Assembly: GCF_001641265.1 (NCBI RefSeq)
Contig: NW_020167549.1
Location: 186,001 to 250,000 of the forward strand
Length of the DNA stretch: 64,000 nt
Reading direction: 5' to 3'
Source: Pseudogymnoascus destructans
Taxonomy: Eukaryota; Ascomycota; Leotiomycetes; Thelebolales; Thelebolaceae
Below, in pieces: positions 55,024 to 64,000 of the stretch. Each line of letters begins with the position of its first letter. Positions within the stretch are counted from its first letter, which is position 1. The translations under genes were made by a program, and so were the position numbers. Below the pieces are notes generated by a model that ran no database searches, had not been told where the DNA came from, and saw nothing but the letters and a program-made list of their open reading frames with translations.

Positions 55024-56901
55024 TGTCATACTGACATTCGTTGCACTCAGTTTGCTATCAAACTCAAGAGCAAACTTAGAAATCTCCTCCTCAAACCTAC
55101 AAGTCACCATACATATCTGGGCTTATCACACCAACAACAGAAGCAATACTACTCAACGATTGCTGAAAACTCTTCTACTACATCTGTTTATGCTACATAC
55201 ATCACGGCATATCATTTGGACACTTATTGAACAAGTTATTAAGAAAATCTCCTCCTTAAGGGGGTGGGCCAATACTACCACATGGCATATCTCTACCAAC
55301 TAGAGGCCTAGGAACATGAACGATAGCTCTAGAAGCTTCTACAACCCTCTATGATTCATTACACGTCATCGCTCCTTAGTTACCCACAAGATTGGTTAAG
55401 TTATGACATAATTTGTCTATAGGTACTCTGACCTTGGACCTCCTTTTCACTTCTGTAATGGTGGGTGCACCAGATATGAGAATCTAGCCACCCAAGGAAG
55501 GGATGAATTTACTAAGACAACACACTGTCTTAGGAAACAGAGCCAAAGGGTTGTAGCTTAGACTATTCCACAACGCAGCAATCAGGTGTATGATGTGGTG
55601 AAGTGGTTTAGACAAGTTGCAACAAATGTTGAGTCTGAGAACTCAGGGGTAAGTCAGAGGTTAGCACCTCACTGACTTTTCAAAAAACAGAGAATAACAA
55701 GATCAATGCTTGGAAGCTTGGAAAAGACGTAGAAGTATGTGCTAGTCGATTTACTGTATTGTCTGCTTGCCCTTTCTTAAGGAAAGGGCAATCCTATTTA
55801 TGCCAAAGGAGTGTAGTTCTCTCATTTTCCATGACTTTCCATGACTAACCAGGCTTGGTAAATGTATTAGAAATCAAGTGCGACCCACAACTAGCTTGCT
55901 AATCATGTAGTGAACGTAAGAGAATCCCATAGAACCATCTCTTGGGTTCCTAGCCTATAGGAAGTGAAAAGGAGGTCCAAGGTCAGAGTACCTATAGACA
56001 AATTATGTCATAACTTAACCAATCTTGTGGGTAACTAAGGAGCGATGACGTATAATGAATCATAGAGGGTTGTAGAAGCTTCTAGAGCTATCGTTCATGT
56101 TCCTAGGCCTCTAGTTGGTAGAGATATGCCATGTGGTAGTATTGGCCCACCCCCTTAAGGAGGAGATTTTCTTAATAACTTGTTTAATGAGTGTCCAAAT
56201 GATATGCCGTGATGTATGTAGCATAAACAGATGTAGTAGAAGAGTTTGCAGCAATCGTTGAGTAGTATTGCTTCTGTTGTTGGTGTGATAAGCCAAGATA
56301 TGTATGGTGACTTGTAGGTTTGAGGAGGAGATTTCTAAGTTTGCTCTTGAGTTTGATAGCAAACTGAGTGCAACGAATGTCAGTATGACAACTTCCTATA
56401 GGCTAGGAACCCAAGAGATGGTTCTATGGGATTCTCTTACGTTCACTACATGATTAGCAAGCTAGTTGTGGGTCGCACTTGATTTCTAATACATTTACCA
56501 AGCCTGGTTAGTCATGGAAAGTCATGGAAAATAAGAGAACTACACTCCTTTGGCATAAATAGGATTGCCCTTTCCTTAAGAAAGGGCAAGCAGGCAATAC
56601 AGTAAATCGACTAGCACATACTTCTACGTCTTTTCCAAGCTTCCAAGCATTGATCTTGTTATTCTCTGTTTTTGAAAAGTCAGTGAGGTGCTAACCTCTG
56701 ACTTACCCCTGAGTTCTCAGACTCAACATTTGTTGCAACTTGTCTAAACCACTTCACCACATCATACACCTGATTGCTGCGTTGTGGAATAGTCTAAGCT
56801 ACAACCCTTTGGCTCTGTTTCCTAAGACAGTGTGTTGTCTTAGTAAATTCATCCCTTCCTTGGGTGGCTAGATTCTCATATCTGGTGCACCCACCATTAC
56901 A
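55024..56901 (+). repeat. Copia LTR (plus) split by a second, reversed copia LTR
   Basis: Outer LTR 55024-55453 plus 56391-56901, TGTCATACTGACATT to CACCATTACA. The outer flanks (ATGGC, GAAAT) do not match. Confidence 0.9.
55454..56390 (-). repeat. Solo copia LTR nested in the outer LTR, target-site duplication ACTTC
   Basis: 937 bp, TGTAATGGTGGGTGCACC to GTCAGTATGACA. ACTTC occurs before (55449-55453) and after (56391-56395). The same family inserted into itself in opposite orientation. Confidence 0.95.
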
Positions 56902-57195
56902 GAAATGCTTCGGCGTTTCGATTGCAAAGTCGGAAGAGGACCAGTACTTCGTCCTTCGTTAGGGGCGTCATCTTTGCTTGAGAGCCTTGAGGGTCACAAC
57001 TCTCTATGCGCTGCCGGCTTGAGACTTGTGATCCTCTAGGCCTTTCGGTATTGAATTGCGCCTCAACTGTAGGCTGAACAGGTAAAGGAGGACTACCCAG
57101 ATCATCATCTTCGAAGACAGAGCGCTGCCGACGACTGGGAAGTAAAGTTCAAGGCTGGTATGCCCGGAATTCAATAGGTTTGGTATGCGATGCCA
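56902..57195 (-). pseudogene. Fragment of a transposon-associated Myb/SANT-like protein
   Basis: The minus strand from an ATG at about 57195 reads MASHTKPIEFRAYQP, a stop, then SVFEDDDLGSPPLPVQP and MTPLTKDEVLVLFRLCNRNA at the LTR edge. The last block resembles the start of Myb/SANT-like domains in fungal transposon-associated proteins. Truncated by the LTR. Confidence 0.45.
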
Positions 57196-58283
57196 TAGTT
57201 ATTACTTGTAATGAATATAATTCAATGATACATACGACTCTATTACTAACTCTACAGCTACATGACATCCCCTGAAGGTGATTACTAATAAATACTCTAA
57301 CTACAACAGGATTATGGCTCGCTGTAAGTCTTCAACAGATAACTGTTAAACCTCTACAGTCCTAAGTCCTAAATAGGAAGTAGTGGAGCTCAGGCTTGCA
57401 AGGTTTGTACAGGGATTATGGCACTAAATTCTCATATTTCTATACTAACTACATACGGGGGTGTTGAACAGCCTGTTCAACAGTTGCTAAAACACTCTAG
57501 TGTATCACCTCGGTGCTACTCTGTAACAGCAGTCTTCCTAATTAGGCAATTTTGATGCTGGGATTGGTCAGGGGTCTACTTCCTATTACGGCTAATACAG
57601 GTGGGGCTGCTACATTTTGCTACAGTGTTACAGCACTTCTGAAGTGGCCTATTGGCCGTTGGCCCTTGGCTTTCCCTCGCCCTCGCCGAATTTGCAAAAC
57701 TCCGCCGCCGTTTTGCACATTTCGGCCCCACCCCGATTTTCGGCGGTCAACGGATCCAAGATTTCGTGTCTCGTGACTTCGTGACAATAACGAATACCTG
57801 CATCTCGTCGTACCTGTCATACCATACACCATACCATATACCATACTTTCAACCCCGCTATCCCCCTCATTCCCCTCATCTTCATAAGGCGTTATTTCTC
57901 CCCTCTTGCCCGCATCTCATCGAGCGCCATCGACGATTTCGTATGCTCGCGTTTGGCAGCACACCACAGTATTACGTACTTGGTCTCTCGAATGGCTGCT
58001 TTGGGATTTGGGAAAATCATTCTCATTAGTGAGCAAAGTACTATCTAAACATCCCTAGCAAGGCTCAGAGACGCTACTATGTGAAAGAAAAATAACAAAC
58101 AACATGCCTCCCGGCCGAAAAATATCGAAAAAGATACGCAAATACTCGAGAGGGATATCGACGCTCTGGAACACCACCAGGAAAAAAACGCCTCGCTAGA
58201 TGCCTAATATGAAGCCCCCATGGCATAATCCGCCATGGTCTGCGTAATCAACAAGAGAGAAGACCATCGCAGGATAGCCCGCC
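57196..58283. other. Intergenic stretch downstream of the Gln-rich gene
   Basis: No gene recognised. A short palindrome TTGAACAG-C-CTGTTCAA lies near 57465. Around 57800-57860 are repeats of CATACC/ATACCATA. The last 250 bp are probably the 3' untranslated region of the minus-strand gene. Confidence 0.4.
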
Positions 58284-61059
58284 TCAAACCAACCGATCAA
58301 GCAACCCTCGTCCGACAAGCCACTCTGAATCATTCTTTGGGATCTGGTTGACCTTCTGCGCAGCCTCCTTGCTCGCCTTTGCCACAATCTCATCCCAGGC
58401 CAGCTCATTCTCCCAAGCCCTCGCCTTTTCGACACTATTTACACTCCAGTCCTCACGAGGCGTGTTTGCCAAGGCCAGATCTGGCTCGCTCACCCCAATA
58501 TATCCTTGCTTGACACTGGCCACCATCCCCTTTGGCTTCGGGAAAAAAAGGCCTGGAGACGACCCTGTTTCAGAACCCACCAGCGCATGCTCTCTCTTCA
58601 TCTCTGCAACGCTTGGATAGCCGGCTCCACTGCTACCATTGACGTTCCACACATCCTCCTTCTCCGCCAACACCGCCGAATAACCATATAACGCCTTTCC
58701 CCTCATTGCCTCCCCAACTCGCTGCCCCTCTTTTTTTGCCTTCATCATCTCGCCCAGCTGCGCAGTGAGGCGCGCTTGTTTCTCCGCAAGCGTATCAGCC
58801 CGCAGACGAGCATATTCGGATGCGGATACTGGGAAGGCCGGGGAACCTAGGAAATCAAGGTGTCCCGCATTACGCCTCAAGGTTGTGAAGTCTCCTGAGA
58901 TTGTGTGCGTATGCGAGCGCCACGTGTGTGATGCGCTTTGGGGGCGGGTGTTGCCGTTCTTGTGGGTTGTTGAGTTATCTTGGCTAGGTCCACGGCTATG
59001 GGTTTTGCCATTCTGGTGGGAAGTACGCTTCGCAGTTGGCAGAGGCTTGCTGCCATTCCAATTTCCATTACCATTGGCATTGCCGTTGGCGCAATGTCTC
59101 GGACTGTTCGCAGTTGGTAGAGACATGCTGCCATTCCCATTTCCATTACCATTCACACCACCGGTAGCGCCATTGCTCGCTCCCGGCCCTCCGTTGTCCG
59201 GATCATCGCCGTTCCGCGTCTTGTCCCTGCCGTTTTGCTGCTGCTGCATTTGTGGAGGCGTACGCATGATCGCCGGCAGCGTGTTCCACTTCCCAGTCAG
59301 CTCGTATGCGCTGGGGAAGTAGCCTGCCATGTCGTCTGATAATCCGTCTACGGCAGGCTTGGAGTGAGTCTGAGGTGGAGTATCTCTGAACTTTGTCATC
59401 ATAGACGGGTCTGCGGTGACGTTATCGTTATTGGGTCCAGTGGGGATCGGAACATCGGGCGTGTGTGTCAATGAGACTCCATTTTGGGTCTCTGCCTGCC
59501 CTGCCAACGGATTCACGTTATTGAAGGGCATGTTCTGGTGCTGCTGGGTGACTGGTTGCGTCGAGAATTGGCCCATGCTAGGCATCTCGTAATTCTGGGG
59601 AATGAATGGACCCACAGGAGGCCCCTGGGTGAAATCTTGCATGTTGTTGAAAGCAAAATCATTGCCCATCTGCTGCTGTGGATGCATGTGGGAGTGGTTC
59701 GATTGGCCGTAAGACATATCGTTCATGCCGAATGGGAACTGCTGCTGAGGTTGTTGTGGTGCGAACTGCAAGTTTTGCTGGATTTGACTGAAGATTTGCC
59801 CATTGCTAGGTTGCTGGCCTTGGAAGTGGTGGGGTTGATGATGGGGCTGGGGCATCTGGAGGGATTGTGGAGGCTGCTGGCCTTGGTGAGCTTGCCGGGC
59901 TTGATATGCTTGTAGAGCCTCAGCTTGAGCTTGTTGAAGTTGCTCCGCTTGAGCTTGTTGAGCTTGTTGAGCTTGGGCTTGAGCTTGCTGAGCCTGCTGG
60001 GCTTGATGGAGTCGCTGTGCTTGAGCTTGCTGAGCTTGAACTTGTTGAGCTTGCTGTGCTTGTTGGAGTTGCTGTGCTTGTTGGAGTTGCTGTGCTTGAA
60101 GCTGCTGGGCTTGTTGAATTTGCTGCTCTTGGGCCTGATTTTGCTGGATTATCTGATCTAGCTGAGCCTGCGACGCCGCCGCTCGCTCAGCTCGCTCTTG
60201 GGAACGACGCCGAGCATTATTCGAAATAGCCGTCAAGTGCGAAAGGGGCATCCGAGCCCTACCAGTCACCGGGTTTATGGTTATCGGCTCCATATGCCCA
60301 TGAAACGATGCCATTACCGACCCATTCACCACCGGAAGCTGCGAAACATTGTTCTGCGCCGAGCTGCCAAAGATTGCAGCGATCTGCGTCCGCACCTCCT
60401 CCTGCGTATACTGCTGTTGTGGCGGGCCCGGCGACTCGCTCGTGAACGTGAATGTCGGCAGTACGACTCCCCCCTTGTTCAAAGGATTACCTCCTCCGGC
60501 TGCATCACGTTCGTTGCCAGCAGATGGCGCACCCTGTCTACCGCGTTCTTGAGATGGGGATGGCTTGAACTCTGGCGCGTCAGCACTGAGACGTGGCTGC
60601 GCAGCAGAAGCAGCAGCATCCATCTTCTCCCTCAGCTCCGCAAGATTTCGTGCCATGGCCGCCGCTTGGGCTCTATTTTCTGCCGTCGGAGGCTGGCGCT
60701 CGAGGCTCTCGATGATGGAGCGCATTTGTGTTGCGACATCTGTGATAGCCGCGGTGTTCGAGGACGATGGGGGTGTGTTGGGCCTGGACCCATTGCTGGT
60801 GGGCAGCGCCCGCTGGACTTGGGCGTGTTGGCCAGGGTTTGACATTGTCTGGGTTTCGGCGGAGGTTGCTACTGCAGTTCCTAGAGAGGGGTCAGATTGA
60901 TCTTTGAGATACATGGTCTACAGAATGATGATATGCTGGTTGGAGGGATAAGATGCACACACCATGAGTATTGAGCTGTGTGGCCAGCGCTCCGGGGTTC
61001 ATGGGCGTGCCACGAACTTGAGGAAGAGGTCGATTCGAGATCGGTGGCCTCGGTGCCAT
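58284..61059 (-). CDS. Gln/Ala-rich low-complexity protein, function unknown
   Basis: Exon 2 (58284-60917) is one open frame; exon 1 (60961-61059, MAPRPPISNRPLPQVRGTPM) joins in frame across a short intron (GTGTGC donor, CTGTAG acceptor), giving about 910 residues. If that weak donor is not used, translation could start at ATG 60914. Residues about 250-330 are built from QQAQ/LQQAQ units, followed by a Gln/His/Pro/Met-rich region, an Asn/Gly repeat (GNGNGNGS) and a more ordered C-terminus (ASEYARLRADTLAEKQARLT, ARAWENELAWDEIVAKAS). No catalytic motif is visible. The composition resembles transcription co-regulators or condensate-forming proteins, but this is inference only. Confidence 0.8.
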
Positions 61060-61960
61060 TGTTTTGTGAAAGTCGAGGTTTGGATGCGTATGTGAACTTG
61101 TGAAGATGATTGAAGTTGTTGTTGGAGTTGATCAGAAGACAAAAAAGTGTGGGTGTGTTGGAAGGAAGTGAATTTAGGAAGAGTGAGGAGATGAAGTTGT
61201 GGAGGGAGAATGGAAGCTGCGCACAATGATTTTGGGGTGGCGTAATGACAGCAGGAGGCGCAATGACAGCAAGAAGGGGAACTCCTGAAATCCCCATACT
61301 GTAAAAACTTCAGTTGGGAACTGTCCGTCTCAGCCTCGTGATCAGTTTCTCAGGGGGCTGGGATAGGGGGGAGTGATTATATCGAGTATATGCAACTTAT
61401 TTACATACTCAGGGTCTTTTGCGTAGCGCGGACACGCCAATCACCAATATGACAAAACATTTTGCAATCTACAAAGACGTAACATAGAACCTGTTTGTGA
61501 GGCCAGTCGTTCGAGCTGTTAATATCCTCAGAAGTGTGGAAAAACTTCAATCCGGCATTTGGGATGAGGCTGACCACGCTGCCTTGCGCCTTGTAAGCCA
61601 CCACCTATAAAGTTTACGTCTTGATTATCTATACAGTTAAATTATACCCAAGTTTACACTCCATGCATATTTTAAGCACCATACAGAGCTCGTGATATCT
61701 GTTCTCACATTTATACTCTCGGCGGCACTCTCATCAACGCGATAACCAACACCTAACTCACCGATACCCCTGCTGCTCGACGAGAACCGCTCAGAATCAG
61801 AATGCCCACACCGCGTCCATGACTCTTTGCCATACAACTCATGGTCTCCCTCATGGGCATTGCTAGTAGTATTGCAGTGCCAAAAGCACGGATCTGCACT
61901 GACGTTGCCTATCCTATAGTATGGGGAGAACGTGGCGACGGGGTTGCCTTGACAGCACGT
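61060..61960. other. Divergent intergenic region
   Basis: Upstream region of the Gln-rich gene (minus) and of the small plus-strand gene. No repeat or RNA gene is recognised. An upstream exon of the plus-strand gene is probably here but cannot be fixed. Confidence 0.4.
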
Positions 61961-62591
61961 CTTAAAGGATGACCTCTGGAGATACTACGACCAACTAACG
62001 AATACCCGCAGGCTGCTTGGCACGTCCCAAGACGTAGCTAAGTTGGAAGCCCAAGAAGCGGAAGAACTGGAGAAGGATGTCGAGCATATGGCTAAACTGA
62101 AATATATGAAAAGCGTCGAACTTTACTACCAGGACCGCAGGAGAGCCCTGAAGAAGTACGACGAGAAAGCCAGAGATATGCTCCGACGGGAAAATGCGAG
62201 ACCCACTCCACGCATCGAAAGGAGAGCCATGGAGCAACTAGACACGTTCTCCACGCCTCCGAGGGAAGATAGTGCATGGGTGAGAGGACAGCAGGAACTA
62301 TCAACGACAGACGCAACAGAGACTGATCATCCCTGGCACGCGTATGTCTACTGGGAGTATTGCAGCGAAGATGACTGCAAGCTCCACTGGAAAAAGAAAC
62401 ACCAGAATCAGTTGTTTCCCCGATCCTCGCCCAGGATACACTTCAGAGACGCAGAGCAAGTTCACGCCCTCAGGCGAAGCCAGTCTGAAGGAGACTTGCC
62501 TATCAAAAGCGAACAGGTATACAAGAAATACCCACATCTGCTAGACGAAGCAGAAGAGCGAGGGAAACGATCTCCCCAAGGTTGGTCTTGA
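61961..62591 (+). CDS. Hypothetical protein, 5' end unresolved
   Basis: Open frame from after a stop near 61950 to TGA at 62589-62591. It reads DDLWRYYDQLTNTRRLLGTS, VAKLEAQEAEELEKDVEHMA, then a charged helical region (YYQDRRRALKKYDEKARDML) and a segment with YWEYCSEDDCKLHWKKKHQN. There is no ATG before the helical part, so a 5' exon is missing; GACAG near 61960 or CGCAG near 62006 could be its acceptor. The N-terminal half is predicted coiled coil. No family recognised. Confidence 0.45.
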
Positions 62592-63320
62592 GCTTTGGGT
62601 GGGCAGGGTAGAGGGATGCTAATGCGGGGTAGGGAGGTGAAACCTGGAAAGGTGGGTGTGCGGTTGGTTTGAGCCCACTGCTGGAGAACGGTCGAGCTGG
62701 TAATGTTCATTTTGATAGTGTGTGGCTTGACGTATCGTGATGTGCAGCTTGATGGTGGAGACGCAAGTTGGAACAACCTTCCCTGACAAGAATCCAGAAA
62801 CAGATGTCCATGTTGGCTGCCTGCGTTAATCGACTCAAATAGCTACAGCTCCATAACCTCCTCAGCAACGTGCCATATTGGTTCGGATCGAGTCCAGATC
62901 CAATTCAGCTTACGTCTTAGCCTGCACGGATCGGATTTCACCCGCCGAAACGCAGCACAGGCCCAGGTGCTTAAGAGGTGGTAGCTTGGAATGATTTTAG
63001 TACTTTGAGTCAGGCAGCAGGATTGAAATCTAATGGTAGGTACTTTATTCTCTCCTCTATGCCTTTTCTCCTATGTCTCTCCTCTATTTCTCTCCTCCCC
63101 TCTCCTCTTATGTCTCTAGTTGCGCGCTGTCGCGTCTTACGTCTATGTTAACATAACATAAAGCCCCCCAGTAATGTACATGTAGAGTGCGGCCGTATAT
63201 GGTCAAAAAGTGAAATACAGAGAAAGTAGTATTGGTATATATGGCTGATAGTATGATGATTCGCAAAAAGAATAAGACTGCCACCTGCAGTCGGGGATAT
63301 GGTGGATAGCTACACGCCTC
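62592..63320. other. Intergenic region with CT-rich tract
   Basis: No gene visible. 63050-63120 is a CT-rich stretch with repeats of TCTCTCCTC, probably in the 3' region of the transporter gene. Confidence 0.4.
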
Positions 63321-64000
63321 CTACTCTGGTGAACCACAGGAGAATGGACCTTTGACCTTGCCGTTGCCGTAGCTGATGATCTATCGGGCTTTGTTAGTAA
63401 TTTTTTCATTGGGAGATAGATTGCTAGAGGGATCCAACTTACAATGTCGTTGACACTAGAATAGATACCGGCCACCAGGATCACGATACCAATGATGAAA
63501 ACGCCGAGGTTGAGGGCTCCCAACGCAAGGTTCTTCGGGGTGTTCCACTTGCCCTCGCGAAGAAGCATGAACCACATGAGCGCCGGCAGGTAGAAGGTGA
63601 AGCCGGAGATGAAGAGTGATGAGGAGATGGAGAGGAGGTCCGAGAAGAAGGGGATGACCTCGGCGATGATGAAGGCGGCGATGGTGGCGAGGATGATGTA
63701 GATGATCCAGGTGATCCAGCCCATCCTGGTGTTGACGAAGCGGATGTTGGAGTTCTTGAAGAGGCGGGTGTGCACCAGACGGCCCAGGACGGTGGTGTTG
63801 ATGGAGCCACTGATGAAGATGACCGGCAGGGCGATACCAAACGCCACGCGGCTGAGTAAAGGTCCAGCGGAGAGCAGCGCGGGGCTCTTGACTTCCTGGC
63901 CGACAAAGGCGTAAATCAGCGCGCCGGTCACGGTGTAGATGACGATCTCTGTAACGCCGAGTGTGTAGATAGACTTCATGAAATCAGTTGGGGTGTGCAT
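63321..64000 (-). CDS. Amino-acid transporter (AAAP/Aa_trans type), C-terminal part; gene continues past 64000
   Basis: Exons 63443-64000 and 63321-63380 with an intron 63381-63442 (GTAAGT donor, TACTAAC branch site, CGATAG acceptor). The visible part has at least five hydrophobic segments: YTLGVTEIVIYTVTGALIYA, VAFGIALPVIFISGSI, WITWIIYIILATIAAFIIAE, LFISGFTFYLPALMWFMLL and ALNLGVFIIGIVILVAGIYS. The end, SYGNGKVKGPFSCGSPE, is typical of fungal neutral amino-acid permeases. The MHTPTDF residues at the window edge are probably internal. Plasma-membrane proton-coupled amino-acid uptake is inferred from the family; substrate unknown. Confidence 0.88.

Noticed and set aside
57463..57482. Short palindrome TTGAACAG-C-CTGTTCAA as a regulatory site
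   Set aside because: Single occurrence in an intergenic stretch without supporting context.
59867..60229. Leu-rich plus-strand frames opposite the Gln-rich protein
   Set aside because: They are antisense reads of CAG-type repeats (LLSLLSL patterns) within a convincing minus-strand gene.
62043..62591. Start of the small hypothetical gene at 62043
   Set aside because: The codon there is TTG; the frame is open further upstream and likely begins in an unlocated 5' exon.
1..64000. tRNA genes, rRNA, CRISPR arrays, bacterial-type operons
   Set aside because: No cloverleaf, rRNA core or spaced direct-repeat array was seen, and the sequence is clearly from a filamentous fungus. A tRNA scan would settle the tRNA point.

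Overview
This window comes from a filamentous ascomycete (Pezizomycotina). The evidence is short introns with GTAAGT-type donors and CTAAC/CTGAC branch sites, a DOCK-family GEF of fungal architecture, and nested pogo/Fot1, Helitron, copia and chromovirus elements. A Dothideomycete is my guess, but I cannot fix the genus. Only about a third of the window is host sequence; the rest is a dense, nested transposon deposit.

Layout. 1-416 is the 3' end of an unrecognised host gene, cut off by a copia fragment (417-1821). 1822-6794 is a scrambled patch of copia LTR/gag blocks in alternating orientation, gypsy RNase H, Helitron and gypsy LTR scraps and a dead Tc1/mariner transposase. 6899-8754 is a pogo element with long TIRs. 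About 8.8-17.0 kb is a Helitron. Its Rep/helicase reading frame is broken by two solo LTRs of different families (each with a 5-bp target-site duplication), a nonsense codon, frameshifts and an inverted piece of the helicase. It appears to carry an intact seven-exon DUF3716-type gene on the opposite strand and ends near a 23-nt palindrome. 17.7-27.4 kb is a host island: a DOCK GEF, ribosomal protein S8 (RPS8), and a BLOC-1 subunit 2-like protein fused to a PHD-like zinc finger. A 388-bp fold-back element sits between DOCK and RPS8.

27.6-49.4 kb is a second transposon block. It holds two related pogo-like elements, a gypsy fragment, a copia LTR, a hAT scrap and a chromovirus (5' LTR at 35471, 3' LTR ending 42330). 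Inside the chromovirus, reverse transcriptase is fused directly to the chromodomain, and a Cys-rich antisense gene with introns is present. Next come a broken kinase-like gene, a hAT fragment, and a pogo element (45153-49415) that contains a solo LTR and a complete, apparently intact pogo element (47444-49303).

49.9-51.5 kb is a five-exon 6-phosphofructo-2-kinase/fructose-2,6-bisphosphatase gene. 52.1-57.2 kb is a third, smaller transposon block (10-bp minisatellite, mutated pogo copy, Harbinger and gypsy scraps, an LTR inserted inside an LTR). 58.3-61.1 kb is a Gln/Ala-rich host protein, about 62.0-62.6 kb a small hypothetical gene, and 63.3-64.0 kb the 3' part of an amino-acid transporter gene that continues past the window.

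The host genes are housekeeping genes with no shared pathway. The biology of interest is the transposon layer: insertion order can be read from target-site duplications, and the Helitron family carries a striking dispersed TTACGG/CCGTAA motif that also covers its apparent cargo gene, introns included.
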